A stretch of DNA of 64,000 nt from the NCBI GenBank assembly GCA_014654535.1, contig BNBA01000007.1, positions 1 through 64,000 on the forward strand. The letters run 5' to 3'. Below, piece by piece: positions 38,814-48,014 of this stretch; position 1 is the first letter of the stretch; each line of letters begins with the position of its first letter. Below the pieces are notes generated by a model. The model had not been told where the DNA came from. It searched no databases and worked only from the letters and a program-made list of their open reading frames with translations. This stretch comes from Xanthomonas boreopolis (GTDB lineage Bacteria > Pseudomonadota > Gammaproteobacteria > Xanthomonadales > Xanthomonadaceae). The translations under genes were made by a program, and so were the position numbers.

Positions 38814-41297
38814 TCAGACCTTGCTGCGCCGCAGGCGCAGCGCATTTCCGACCACCGAGGCCGAACTCAAGCTCATCGCCAGCGCGGCGATCAGCGGCGA
38901 CAGCAGCCAGCCGGTGAACGGGTACAACACCCCGGCGGCGACCGGGATGCCCAGTCCGTTGTAGAGGAAGGCGAACACCAGGTTCTCCTTCATGTTGCGC
39001 ACCGTTCCCACCGACAGCCCGCGCGCGGTGGCGATGCCGCGCAGGTCGCCCTTGACCAGGGTGATCTGCGCGCTGTTCATGGCCACGTCGGTGCCGGTGC
39101 CCATGGCGATGCCGACGTCGGCCTTGGCGAGCGCCGGCGCATCGTTGATGCCGTCGCCCGCCATGGCGACCACGCGGCCTTCCTTCTGCAGGCGCTCGAT
39201 CAGCGTCAGCTTGTCCGCCGGCTTCACTTCGCCGTGGACCTCGTCGATGCCCAGGCGGGTACCCACCGACTTCGCCGTGGTCAGGCCGTCGCCGGTTGCC
39301 ATGATGACCCGCAGGCCGGCCGCCTTGAGGGCCGCCAGCGCCTCGGGCGTGCTCGCCTTCACCGGATCGGAGACGGCCAGCAGGCCGGCCAGGCGTCCGC
39401 CCACCGCCAGGTACATCACGCTCGCCCCTTCACTGCGCAGGGATTCGGCCTGCTGCATGAGCGGATCGACGGCGACACCGACCTGCTCCATGAGGACCGT
39501 ATTGCCCAGCGCCAGCGGCTGCCCTTCCACTTGGCCGCGCACCCCGATGCCGGAGCCGGACTCGAAGTTCTCCGGCTTGCTCAGTGCGAGGCCCTGGGCG
39601 CGCGCGGCCTGCACGATGGCATCGGCCAGCGGGTGTTCGCTGCCCTGGTCCAGGCTGGCCGCCAGGCGCAGCACCTCTTCGGAGGTGAAGCCCTCGGCCG
39701 GGACCACGCGGTCGAAGGCGGGACGGCCTTCGGTCAGCGTTCCGGTCTTGTCGATGACCAGAGTATCGACCCGGCGCAGGTTCTCGATCGCGGCGGCGTC
39801 GCGGAACAGCACGCCCTGGGTCGCACCGCGCCCGGTGGCGACCATGATCGACATGGGAGTGGCCAGCCCCAGCGCGCAGGGGCAGGCGATGATCAGCACC
39901 GACACGGCGTTGATCAGGCCAAACACCCAGGACGGCTGCGGGCCGAAGAAGCCCCAGATGAAGAAGGTCGCGATGGCGATGGCGACGACCACCATCACGA
40001 AGTAACCGGCGACCACATCGGCCATGCGCTGCATGGGCGCCTTGGAGCGCTGGGCCTGGGCCACCATCTGCACGATCTGCGAGAGCACGGTCTCCGAGCC
40101 GATGCGCTCGGAGCGGATGACCAGCGCGCCATTGGTGTTGAGGGTGGCGCCGATGACCTTGTCGCCCTCGCGCTTGCTCACCGGCAGCGGTTCACCGGTC
40201 AGCATGGATTCGTCCACCGAGCTTGCACCCTCGACCACCACGCCATCGACCGGCACTTTCTCGCCGGGCCGCACGCGCAGAAGATCGCCGACGTGCACAT
40301 GGGTCAGCGGCACGTCTTCCTCGCTGCCATCGGCGCCGATGCGGCGCGCGGTCTTGGGCGCGAGGCCGAGTAGCGACTTGATCGCCGCGGAGGTCTGCGA
40401 GCGCGCCTTGAGTTCCAGCACCTGCCCCAGCAGGGTCAGCGAGATGATGACCGCTGCGGCCTCGAAGTAAACGCCGACCCGGCCCATCGAGATGAACGAC
40501 GCCGGAAATATCTCCGGCGCGATGGTGGCAACGACGCTATAGACGAAGGCCGCGCCCGTGCCCAGGCCGATGAGCGTCCACATGTTGGGGCTGCGGTGAA
40601 CCAGGGACTGCCAGCCGCGCGAGAAGAACGGCCAGCCGGCCCACAGCACGATCGGCAGCGACAGCACCAGTTCCAGCCAGCTCTGCGTGGCCATGTCCAT
40701 CAGATGCAGGCGCTCGCCCAACATCGCCAGCGCCAGCACCACCAGCGTCAGCGGCAGCGTCCACCAGAAGCGCCGGGAGAAATCGCGCAGTTCGGGGTTG
40801 TCGTCGTCCAGGTCCGGCAGCAGCGGCTCCAGGGTCATGCCGCAGATCGGGCAATTGCCGGGATGGTCCTGGCGGATCTGCGGATGCATCGGGCAGGTGT
40901 AGATCGTGCCCGGCGCCGCAGGCTTCGGGGACTGCGCCGGTTCGGCTGCTGCCGGGGCTGCTTGCGGTGCTTGGGCATGCCCATGCTCATGTCCGTGGTG
41001 GTGATGGCCCGCCGCGCTGCCGCTGGCGCCGGAGGCTTCGGGGGCTGTCTGCCCCGCCGGGACGGGCTGAAGCGTCATGCCGCATTTCGGGCAGGCGCCA
41101 AGATGATCTTGCCGGACCTCGGGGTGCATCGGGCAGGTGTAAATCACGCCCGCCGGGGTTGCGTCGGGCCAATCCTTCGCTGCGTGTTCACCTGCGTGGC
41201 CCCCGTGTCCATGCGTTTCAGGAGCCGTGTTGCCCAGCGGCAGCGCCCCCTGTGCGGGAGTATCCCGTGCGGGTGTTTTTTCTGGGGGCTGGCTCAT
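38814..41297 (-). CDS. Copper-translocating P1B-type ATPase
   Basis: 827 residues, inner membrane. The N terminus holds two heavy-metal-binding motifs YTCPMHPE/Q-x11-CPxCGM (about 52-76 and 132-156) around a histidine-rich linker (98-107). The core has the CPC ion motif at 472-474, phosphorylation D516 in [13 protein letters not shown] (368-371), SEHPLAD, and [10 protein letters not shown] near the C terminus. It exports Cu(I) from the cytoplasm at the cost of ATP. It is the last gene of the minus-strand copper operon, 93 bases after the chaperone. The lack of a classical GMxCxxC domain is matched by the separate CopZ-like gene. Confidence 0.95.
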   Translation of the reverse strand: MSQPPEKTPARDTPAQGALPLGNTAPETHGHGGHAGEHAAKDWPDATPAGVIYTCPMHPEVRQDHLGACPKCGMTLQPVPAGQTAPEASGASGSAAGHHHHGHEHGHAQAPQAAPAAAEPAQSPKPAAPGTIYTCPMHPQIRQDHPGNCPICGMTLEPLLPDLDDDNPELRDFSRRFWWTLPLTLVVLALAMLGERLHLMDMATQSWLELVLSLPIVLWAGWPFFSRGWQSLVHRSPNMWTLIGLGTGAAFVYSVVATIAPEIFPASFISMGRVGVYFEAAAVIISLTLLGQVLELKARSQTSAAIKSLLGLAPKTARRIGADGSEEDVPLTHVHVGDLLRVRPGEKVPVDGVVVEGASSVDESMLTGEPLPVSKREGDKVIGATLNTNGALVIRSERIGSETVLSQIVQMVAQAQRSKAPMQRMADVVAGYFVMVVVAIAIATFFIWGFFGPQPSWVFGLINAVSVLIIACPCALGLATPMSIMVATGRGATQGVLFRDAAAIENLRRVDTLVIDKTGTLTEGRPAFDRVVPAEGFTSEEVLRLAASLDQGSEHPLADAIVQAARAQGLALSKPENFESGSGIGVRGQVEGQPLALGNTVLMEQVGVAVDPLMQQAESLRSEGASVMYLAVGGRLAGLLAVSDPVKASTPEALAALKAAGLRVIMATGDGLTTAKSVGTRLGIDEVHGEVKPADKLTLIERLQKEGRVVAMAGDGINDAPALAKADVGIAMGTGTDVAMNSAQITLVKGDLRGIATARGLSVGTVRNMKENLVFAFLYNGLGIPVAAGVLYPFTGWLLSPLIAALAMSLSSASVVGNALRLRRSKV

Positions 41298-41390
41298 GAC
41301 GGTTTCTCCGAGTTTTCTTGAATGGGTCTATCGGCTTCGACCAGATGGCGGGAACGGCGTTCTCGTACCACCCGGCAAGTACCGGGCGGG

Positions 41391-41657
41391 TCAGCCGCAG
41401 CAGCAGCCGCGGCCGGCCCCAGGCGCTTTGCTGGCAGCGGCGCCACTGGCCTGTGCCGGGTAGCCGGCCTGCTTCAGTGCCGACACCAGCGGATCGATGC
41501 CTTCGGCAAGGTCGCCATGGACGCGAACGCGGCCTGCGCTCAGGTCAACTTCCACCTCTCGCACGCCCGACAAGGGCTTGAGCGCTTCAGTGACGTGTTT
41601 GACGCAGCCGCCGCAGGACATGCCCTGGACGTCAAGATCGATGGTAGTCATGGTCAT
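41391..41657 (-). CDS. CopZ-like heavy-metal-associated chaperone
   Basis: 88 residues: one HMA domain with metal motif GMSCGGC (C15, C18) and the usual beta-alpha-beta-beta-alpha-beta pattern. A short tail ends GRGCCCG, adding three cysteines. It probably hands Cu(I) to the ATPase encoded next. The start at 41657 follows GGAG; a long open frame upstream reads antisense-like sequence and is not conserved. Confidence 0.9.
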   Translation of the reverse strand: MTMTTIDLDVQGMSCGGCVKHVTEALKPLSGVREVEVDLSAGRVRVHGDLAEGIDPLVSALKQAGYPAQASGAAASKAPGAGRGCCCG

Positions 41658-41692
41658 GGTTCTCCGTGGGTTGGCGCCGATGGTTCGGCGCA

Positions 41693-42340
41693 TCAGGTCG
41701 CGGCAGACCGCCGCCAGTGGGGAAAGAATCTCGGCGTGGCTTGCGCGTAGCGCTCGAACTCTGTCCCGAATCGAGCCCGCATCTCCGCTTCCTCGTTCAC
41801 CGCTAGGCGGCCGTACATGACCAGCAGGATCGGGAACATCAGCAGCGTGAGCAGCGTCGGCCATTGCAGCAGGAAGCCCAGCAGGATCAGCACGAACGCC
41901 ACGTACTGGGGGTGGCGGATACGGGCATAGGGGCCTGCCGTGGCCAGGGTGCCCCGGCGCTGCGCGTGATAGAGCACCTGCCAGGACTTGGACAGCAGGT
42001 AGAAGCCGTAGGCGAGCAACACGTAGCTGGCGATGTGCAGCACGCCGAAATGCGGATCGCCTTTCTCACCCAGCAAGGTCCACCACAGGTGGCCGGCGTC
42101 GTGAGTGAGCAGGTCCAGGCCCGGATAACGGGTCTGCAGCCAGCCCGAGAGCAGGTAAATGGTCAGCGGGAACCCGTACATCTCGACGAACAGCGCGACG
42201 ATGAAAGCGGCAAACGCGCCGAAGGTTCGCCAGTCGCGCGCCGTTGCCGGCTTGAAGAAGCTGAAGGCGAACAGGATGAAGATGGCCGAGTTGAAGAACA
42301 CCAGCAGCCACAGGCCATAGGCGGGTTGATCGTGGCTCAT
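41693..42340 (-). CDS. Isoprenylcysteine carboxyl methyltransferase-like membrane protein
   Basis: 215 residues with about five membrane segments. The C-terminal half has the ICMT/PEMT signature: GPYARIRHPQYVAFVLILLG and a later NEEAEMRARFG-x-E-F-x-x-Y block, which binds S-adenosylmethionine in relatives. Such genes are common in copper and silver islands, but their role there is not established. It overlaps the DUF2933 gene by 4 bases (ATGA), so it is tightly coupled. Confidence 0.85.
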   Translation of the reverse strand: MSHDQPAYGLWLLVFFNSAIFILFAFSFFKPATARDWRTFGAFAAFIVALFVEMYGFPLTIYLLSGWLQTRYPGLDLLTHDAGHLWWTLLGEKGDPHFGVLHIASYVLLAYGFYLLSKSWQVLYHAQRRGTLATAGPYARIRHPQYVAFVLILLGFLLQWPTLLTLLMFPILLVMYGRLAVNEEAEMRARFGTEFERYAQATPRFFPHWRRSAAT

Positions 42341-42651
42341 GGCTGATCTCCGCGCTGGTCGCGTGCGTTGACTTTGGGGCCGGCACCCGGATTCGGTGCT
42401 TGGGTCGGTGTCGTATCAGACGGCGTGTGGGAGGAAGGGTCGTGTCCGCCGTGGCCATGGCCGTGGTGCATGAAGAGGTGCATCAACGGGCACGCTGCGA
42501 GCAGCAGGAAAGGCAGGAACCCGAACACGTGGGCGGTGTGTTCCTTGAGCAGGAAGTAACCTGCGATTGCGCCGAGAACGAGCAGGCCGATCCCGTACCG
42601 GGAGCGCCAGAAACGTGGGGTCGATTCGTTGTGACCATGATGCTCGTTCAT
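42337..42651 (-). CDS. DUF2933 small membrane protein
   Basis: 104 residues: a polar histidine-containing N terminus (NEHHGHNES), two membrane segments (about 18-33 and 40-55, YGIGLLVLGAIAGYFLL and FLPFLLLAACPLMHLFM) and a His/Gly-rich stretch HHGHGHGGHD. DUF2933 proteins accompany copper-resistance genes and probably bind metal at the membrane; the function is not proven. The start at 42651 has GGAAGG upstream. Confidence 0.85.
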   Translation of the reverse strand: MNEHHGHNESTPRFWRSRYGIGLLVLGAIAGYFLLKEHTAHVFGFLPFLLLAACPLMHLFMHHGHGHGGHDPSSHTPSDTTPTQAPNPGAGPKVNARDQRGDQP

Positions 42652-42706
42652 GATGAACCTTCCTTCAAAAGGTCGGCGCATCGGGCGCCGACCATGCCTG
42701 TCGAAA

Positions 42707-43660
42707 TCAGTAGGGTCTCGTGTTGCCGGGTGGACTCAAGGTGCCCAGCCAGGCCACTGCCAGCAGGATCAGCATCATGGCCGTCGTCTCGATCGCCAGG
42801 CTGTTGCATAGGGCCCGCTTGGCGCGTGCGATGTCGATGGAGCTGCGTGCCCGCTCCAGCAGCGGCCCCAGCCGAAAGCGATTCGCCGCGGCCAGCGCGA
42901 GCATGGCGCCGAACAGGCCCAGCTTCACCAGCAGCAAGACCCCGTAAGGGCTGGATGCCATGCCCTCAAGACTCGGGCCGACGATGAGCAGATAGTTGAC
43001 GATGCCGGTGACGATCAGCACCGCGACGATGAGCGTGCCGGCCGACGAAAACCCGGTTACCGCCTGGCGCAGGAGCAGCAGATGCTGGTAGGCGTCGTCG
43101 CGGCCCTGGCCCTGGACCGGGCGCAGCAGCAACAGCAGAAACGCGGCCAGCGCCCCCAGCCAGGCGCCAGCACCGAGCAGGTGCAAGGTGTCGGCCGCCA
43201 GATGGATGCCGCCGCGTGTGCCCGTATCCATAGCCCCATGTCCCGACCAGACCAGCGTGGACAGCCCGACTGCGGCGAACAAGGAGGCGAGCACCAGGCT
43301 CGCCGTGGGCACCCGTCTGTAGAACCCGGCGCAAAGCAGGATGCCCACAAGCGCTGCGATCTTGACCACCCAAGCGACGCCGACGTTGGTGCCGGTGATG
43401 ATCATGCCGAACACATGGCGTTGAAGCTCCCCGATCTCGGTCACACCGCTCATGGTCACCGCCAGCATCAGCATGCCGGCGCCCGACACCAGCAGACCCA
43501 CGCCCGCGAGCCAGGACAGCAGCCTTCGATAACCGAAGGCTGCATGGGCGTCGGCTGCGTTGCCCTTCACGCCGTACAGGCCGAACAGCGGCAGCCCGAA
43601 CAGCAGCATCAGGTCAGCGTAGCTGGCGAAGCGGACAACGATGTTGCCCCAACCCTCCAT
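42707..43660 (-). CDS. copD: Copper resistance protein CopD
   Basis: 317 residues, inner membrane, about eight transmembrane segments. The CopD domain includes WVVKIAALVGILLCAGFYRR, GHGAMDTGTRGGIHLAADTL (paired histidines) and LLVKLGLFGAMLALAAANRF. It works with CopC in copper uptake or trafficking from the periplasm to the cytoplasm. It starts 3 bases after the CopC stop, so the two are co-translated. Confidence 0.92.
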   Translation of the reverse strand: MEGWGNIVVRFASYADLMLLFGLPLFGLYGVKGNAADAHAAFGYRRLLSWLAGVGLLVSGAGMLMLAVTMSGVTEIGELQRHVFGMIITGTNVGVAWVVKIAALVGILLCAGFYRRVPTASLVLASLFAAVGLSTLVWSGHGAMDTGTRGGIHLAADTLHLLGAGAWLGALAAFLLLLLRPVQGQGRDDAYQHLLLLRQAVTGFSSAGTLIVAVLIVTGIVNYLLIVGPSLEGMASSPYGVLLLVKLGLFGAMLALAAANRFRLGPLLERARSSIDIARAKRALCNSLAIETTAMMLILLAVAWLGTLSPPGNTRPY

Positions 43661-43663
43661 GGC

Positions 43664-44056
43664 TCACTTCACCTTGAAGGAGAAGTTGCCCGTCATGGGA
43701 TGGGTATCGGCCGACACGGCGCGCCACTCCACGCGATAGTCCCCGGTCATCAGGGGCTTGGCGGGGGTGATCACCATGGTCTTGCCGTCTTCGCCGCTGG
43801 ATACCTTGACCTCCATCGGCATGGCATGAGACATGCCTGACATGCCCGGCATGCCGGTCATGACCAGCTTGGCGCCGGAGAACTGGGTGGTCAGCGTTTC
43901 GGAGAAGTGCAGCTCGATCTTCGCCGGAGCCGCCACTTCGGCGTTCGCTTGCGGATCGGAAGTCAGCAGTTTGGGGTGCGCTTGCGCGGCGGCACTGAAC
44001 AGCGCAACGCTGGTGGCAGCGATAACCGGGAGGAGGAGTTTGCGGATGGAGAGCAT
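43664..44056 (-). CDS. copC: Periplasmic copper-binding protein CopC
   Basis: 130 residues: Sec signal peptide (about 1-26, AAAQAHP), then a CopC beta-barrel whose mature N-terminal histidine (AHPKLLTSDP) is the known Cu(II) ligand. A methionine-rich loop (MTGMPGMSGMSHAMPM) fits Cu(I) binding, and a C-terminal histidine in SADTHPMTGNF completes the Cu(II) site. I used ATG 44056; another ATG lies two codons upstream. The long frame further upstream is antisense noise. Confidence 0.93.
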   Translation of the reverse strand: MLSIRKLLLPVIAATSVALFSAAAQAHPKLLTSDPQANAEVAAPAKIELHFSETLTTQFSGAKLVMTGMPGMSGMSHAMPMEVKVSSGEDGKTMVITPAKPLMTGDYRVEWRAVSADTHPMTGNFSFKVK

Positions 44057-44141
44057 GATCATTCTCTTGTTGGGTGGACGGTGGTTGAAAAAAGGTTCTC
44101 TGTTCGGACGGTGGTCGGTAAGGCGCTCCCGGCTCTGATCC

Positions 44142-45149
44142 TCAGAACCAGAAGCGCACGCCCGCAACCCAGCGGGTTTCCTGCGCGCGCTCGCCCGAAG
44201 CGCGCACGAAATCGGCGGTCTTGCCGAAGCTGCCGCTGCGCTCGACGCCGATGTAGGGCGCGAACTGCCGGCTGAACTCGTAGCGCAGGCGCAGTCCGAC
44301 CGTGGCGTTCGACAGGCCGCTGCCAATGTCCCGCTCGGGGTCGCTCTTGCCGTAGAACTGCGCCTCGGCGCGCGGCTGCAGGATGAGCTTCTGGGTCAGC
44401 AGCAGGTCATAGCTCGCGGCCAGCCGCAACGCGGTCCTGCCGCCGTTGCCGACGTAGCCCGTCGCTTCGACATCGAACCAGTACGGTGCCAGCCCCTGGA
44501 CGCCGAAGGCCAGCCATCCACGGTCGGGACCGGTGCCCGTGTCGTAGCGCAGGCCCAACTGGGTGTCCCAGTACGGCGTGATGGCGTGGCCCCACAGCAA
44601 TTCGGTGCGGGCGTCTTGGAGCTTGCCGCCGGCCACCTCGCCCTCGGCCTTGAGGACCGCCTTGTCGAAGTCGCGGCCGAACCAGCCTTGCAGGTCGTAG
44701 GCGGTGGCGTTGCCGCCATGGTTCGCATAGGAGCGTTCCAGCCGATCGACCAGCAGCGCACCAAAGATATGCTCGTCGGCCAGGCTCAGGGCGGGCACGC
44801 CAGGTACGGCATAGGCGCCCGCGCCGCGGACCAGGCCCTCGGAATAGGCGTTAGGGTCGCGCGCGTCGGCGGGCGCGGAACCGCCTTGCATCTGCATGTC
44901 CATGCCGCCATGGTCCATGGGCGGCGTGGAGGCTGGTGTGGCAGGCGCAGGAGCTGTGGGCACCCCATGGCTGGCATGAGGATCGGCCTGGGCGGCGCCC
45001 GGCGACGGCGATGATGCGGGCGACGTGGCCGCCGCGCCATGGTGCGCCGAATGGTCGTCGGCCTGGCCCGCCTGTGACTGGGCCAGCACGGGGTTCGCGA
45101 TCGTGGCAACCAGTGCCAGGGTCAATGCGTGGAGGTGTGTCGTTTTCAT
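44142..45149 (-). CDS. copB: Outer-membrane copper resistance protein CopB
   Basis: 335 residues: Sec signal peptide (about 1-23, NPVLAQ), a His/Met-rich linker (DDHSAHHG, DHGGMDMQMQGG) and an outer-membrane beta-barrel-like domain (DEHIFGALLVDRLERSY, LLWGHAITPYWDTQLGLRYD) ending in the aromatic W-V-A-G-V-R-F-W-F typical of outer-membrane proteins. It sequesters or passes copper with CopA. It follows CopA by 27 bases. Confidence 0.94.
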   Translation of the reverse strand: MKTTHLHALTLALVATIANPVLAQSQAGQADDHSAHHGAAATSPASSPSPGAAQADPHASHGVPTAPAPATPASTPPMDHGGMDMQMQGGSAPADARDPNAYSEGLVRGAGAYAVPGVPALSLADEHIFGALLVDRLERSYANHGGNATAYDLQGWFGRDFDKAVLKAEGEVAGGKLQDARTELLWGHAITPYWDTQLGLRYDTGTGPDRGWLAFGVQGLAPYWFDVEATGYVGNGGRTALRLAASYDLLLTQKLILQPRAEAQFYGKSDPERDIGSGLSNATVGLRLRYEFSRQFAPYIGVERSGSFGKTADFVRASGERAQETRWVAGVRFWF

Positions 45150-45176
45150 CGTTCGTGCACTCTCTTCAAGCGGCGC

Positions 45177-47081
45177 TCAAGACACCACGACCTCGCGGAA
45201 CATGCCCGCATCCATGTGAAGCATCAGGTGGCAGTGCCAGGCCCAGCGTCCCAGCGCGTCGGCGGTGACCAGGAAGCTCAGGCGCTGCGCCGGCTGCACG
45301 GGCAAGGTGTGGCGGCGTGCCAGGAAGCGCCCGTCGGGGCTCTCCAGTTCGCTCCACATCCCGTGCAGATGCATCGGGTGCGTCATCATCGTGTCGTTGT
45401 GCAAGATGACGCGCAGCCGCTCGCCGTGGCGGAAATGCACCGGCTTGGACTTGCTGAATTCGAGCCCGTCGATGGACCAGGTGTAGCGCTCCATGTTGCC
45501 GGTGAGGTGCAGCTCGACCTCGCGGCCGGGGCCGCGCGGGTCCATGGGGCCGCCGGGCGTGTGCAGGTCGGCCAGGGTCAGCACGCGCCGGCCGTTGTTG
45601 CGCAATCCGATGCCCGGGTCGTCCAGCGCGGTGCGCGGCATGTCCACGCGCATGTCCGTGCCTGGCCCGTACTCCGTTCGGGCGTGCCGCACGGTGGTGC
45701 TAGGCACGGCCAGAGGATTGGCGCCGTCCATGCCCTGCATCTGGCCGGAATCCATGCCGGTCATGCCGGTCATCCCCGTCATTCCCTGCATGGAACCTTG
45801 ATCCATGCCGGCCATTGAGCCATGGTCCATGCCAGCCATGGCGCCGTGATCCATCCCCGCCATGGAGCTATGGTCCATCCCGGCCATGCCCGACATACCC
45901 GACATGCCTGCCATGTCGCCATGGTCCATCGCGCCCATCATGTCCGCCATCGACAGCCACGGGGCCGCGTCCATCGGCGGCACGGGCGCGCTGAGCCCGG
46001 CGCGTACCGCCAGCGTGCCTCGGGCATAGCCCGTGCGATCCATGGATTGCGCGAAGATCGTGTAGGCGTCGTCGTGTGGCTCGACCAGGACGTCGCAGGT
46101 CTCGCCCGGGCCGAAGCGGAACTCGTCCACCGTCACCGGCTCGACGTCCACGCCATCGACGTGCACGACCTTCAGTTTCAGGCCCGGAATGCGCACGTCG
46201 TAGAAGGTGTTGCCGGCCCCGTTGATGAAGCGCAGGCGCACGCGCTCGCCGGGACGGAACAGGCCGGTCCAGTTGCCGGCGGGCGTGGTGCCGTTGGCCA
46301 GATAGGTCAAGGTCTGCGCCGAGAGATCCGAGAGGTCCGTCGGGCTCATGCGCATCTGGTTCCACATCTTGCGCTTGTCCAGCGCGGCCGAAACGCCCTC
46401 ACGCGAGGCATCGCGGAAGAAGTCCACCGCCGTCGGCTGGTGGTAGTTGTAGTAGTCGCTCTGGGTTTTGAGCTTCATGAAGACACGCATGGGGTCTTCA
46501 TCGGTCCAGTCCGACAGCAGCACGACGTGGTCGCGCTCGGCACGGATGGTTTCAGGACCGGCAGGGTCGATGATGATCGCCCCGTACATGCCCGTTTGTT
46601 CCTGGAAGCCGGAATGCGAGTGGTACCAATAGGTGCCGCTCTGGCTGACCTTGAAACGGTAGGTGAAGGTTTCCCCCGGCGCGATGCCGGCGAAGCTGAT
46701 GCCCGGCACGCCGTCCATCTGGTAGGGCAGGATGATGCCGTGCCAGTGGATGGAGGTGGACTCGCGCAGCCGATTGGTGACCCGGATGGTGACCGTGTCC
46801 CCTTCGCGCCAGCGCAGCGTGGGCGCGGGCAGCGAGCCGTTGATCGTGGTGGCCATGCCCGGCTGGCCGGTGAAGTTCACGGGGGACTCGGCGATCACCA
46901 GGTCGAACTCCGTGCCGCGCAGCACCGGAGCGGTGCCGCTGGCGGCCCGCGCCTGCTGGGCCGCGGCCTTTAAGGCGGGCGTGGACAAGCCCAGCAGGAC
47001 GCCGCCCGCCGCCAATCCCTGCACGAATCGCCGCCGTGACAGGATCAGGGGCCGTGGAGCATGGGGGGGATAGCGCGTCAT
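45177..47081 (-). CDS. copA: Multicopper oxidase CopA (PcoA type)
   Basis: 634 residues, exported by a Tat signal (SRRRFVQGLAAGGVLLG). Four copper sites are marked by HWHG, WYHSHSGFQ, HPMHLHGMW and HCHLMLHMDAGM. Residues about 375-445 form a methionine/histidine-rich repeat of M-D-H-G-x-M-A-G-M units. It oxidises Cu(I) and/or binds copper in the periplasm. The start at 47081 has GGAGAG upstream; ATG 47108 is an alternative. It is the first gene of the copper operon, divergent from copRS across the cop box. Confidence 0.95.
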   Translation of the reverse strand: MTRYPPHAPRPLILSRRRFVQGLAAGGVLLGLSTPALKAAAQQARAASGTAPVLRGTEFDLVIAESPVNFTGQPGMATTINGSLPAPTLRWREGDTVTIRVTNRLRESTSIHWHGIILPYQMDGVPGISFAGIAPGETFTYRFKVSQSGTYWYHSHSGFQEQTGMYGAIIIDPAGPETIRAERDHVVLLSDWTDEDPMRVFMKLKTQSDYYNYHQPTAVDFFRDASREGVSAALDKRKMWNQMRMSPTDLSDLSAQTLTYLANGTTPAGNWTGLFRPGERVRLRFINGAGNTFYDVRIPGLKLKVVHVDGVDVEPVTVDEFRFGPGETCDVLVEPHDDAYTIFAQSMDRTGYARGTLAVRAGLSAPVPPMDAAPWLSMADMMGAMDHGDMAGMSGMSGMAGMDHSSMAGMDHGAMAGMDHGSMAGMDQGSMQGMTGMTGMTGMDSGQMQGMDGANPLAVPSTTVRHARTEYGPGTDMRVDMPRTALDDPGIGLRNNGRRVLTLADLHTPGGPMDPRGPGREVELHLTGNMERYTWSIDGLEFSKSKPVHFRHGERLRVILHNDTMMTHPMHLHGMWSELESPDGRFLARRHTLPVQPAQRLSFLVTADALGRWAWHCHLMLHMDAGMFREVVVS

Positions 47082-47202
47082 GACGAAAAACTCTCCATAA
47101 ACAGACATCGAAGGGCACGCGCGAGGTCCTTGAATGGGAGCGCGCTTTTACGCCGTTGATGACCATGCTAGAGAGGCGCCACTTTCTCTCGCATGACCCA
47201 TT

Positions 47203-47220
47203 CATTACATTCATGTAATG
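47203..47220. promoter_or_regulatory. Cop box palindrome in the copA/copR divergent promoter
   Basis: CATTACAT, spacer TC, ATGTAATG: a perfect 8-bp inverted repeat in the 249-bp gap between copA and copR. AT-rich dyads of this kind are bound by CopR/CusR-type regulators, so this is the likely control site for both directions (inference). Confidence 0.7.
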
Positions 47221-47330
47221 ATTGCGTCATGTTGGTGGAAGATTCACCCGAGTACATTGATTCAGAAGTCAGTCGCGCAGGGTGAGCAAGCAGATGCGCG
47301 AGCGTTCATGGCGTGAGCCAGGGAAAAGCG

Positions 47331-48014
47331 ATGAAACTGTTGGTGGTCGAGGACGAGAACAAGACAGCGGATTACGTACGCCAGGGCCTCATGGAAGCGG
47401 GGTTCGTGGTGGACCTGGCACGCAATGGCCTGGACGGCCATCACCAGGCCATGAGCGAGACCTACGACCTGGTCATCCTCGACGTCATGCTGCCCGACGT
47501 GGATGGCTGGCGCATCGTGCAGTCGCTGCGAGAGGCGGGCAAGCAGGTGCCGGTGTTGTTCCTGACCGCACGCGGCGGCGTGGATGACCGCGTCAAGGGC
47601 CTGGAACTGGGCGCCGACGACTACTTGGTCAAGCCTTTCGCGTTCTCCGAGTTGCTCGCGCGCGTGCGCACGCTGCTGCGCCGCGGCAGCGCGCCCAACC
47701 ACCCCGACCGCATCCAGATCGCCGATCTGCTGCTCGACCTGCCGCGGCGGCGCGCGACCCGGGCAGGACAGCGCATCAACCTAACCAGCAAGGAGTTCGC
47801 CTTGCTCGAACTCCTGGCGCGGCGCCAGGGCGAGGTATTGCCGCGCTCATTGATCGCCTCGCAGGTCTGGGACATGAATTTCGACAGCGACAGCAACGTG
47901 ATCGACGTTGCCATTCGCCGGCTGCGCGCGAAGATCGACGATGCCTTCGAGCCCAAGCTCATCCATACGGTACGGGGCATGGGCTATACGCTGGATGCCC
48001 CGGATGCCGACTAA
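47331..48014 (+). CDS. copR: Copper response regulator CopR (OmpR family)
   Basis: 227 residues. Receiver domain with phospho-acceptor D51 ([13 protein letters not shown]), acidic cluster VVEDEN and the K in [11 protein letters not shown]-terminal OmpR/PhoB winged helix ([44 protein letters not shown]). It binds the cop box when phosphorylated and turns on the copper operon. The ATG at 47331 matches the family start; the next gene overlaps its end. Confidence 0.94.
   Translation: MKLLVVEDENKTADYVRQGLMEAGFVVDLARNGLDGHHQAMSETYDLVILDVMLPDVDGWRIVQSLREAGKQVPVLFLTARGGVDDRVKGLELGADDYLVKPFAFSELLARVRTLLRRGSAPNHPDRIQIADLLLDLPRRRATRAGQRINLTSKEFALLELLARRQGEVLPRSLIASQVWDMNFDSDSNVIDVAIRRLRAKIDDAFEPKLIHTVRGMGYTLDAPDAD

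Noticed and set aside
38721..40373. 550-codon plus-strand open frame
   Set aside because: Antisense to the copper ATPase; its His/Gln-rich sequence reflects the complementary codons.
45750..45930. Tandem short DNA repeat resembling a CRISPR or minisatellite array
   Set aside because: It is the coding repeat for the Met/His-rich stretch of CopA, in frame and without spacer structure.
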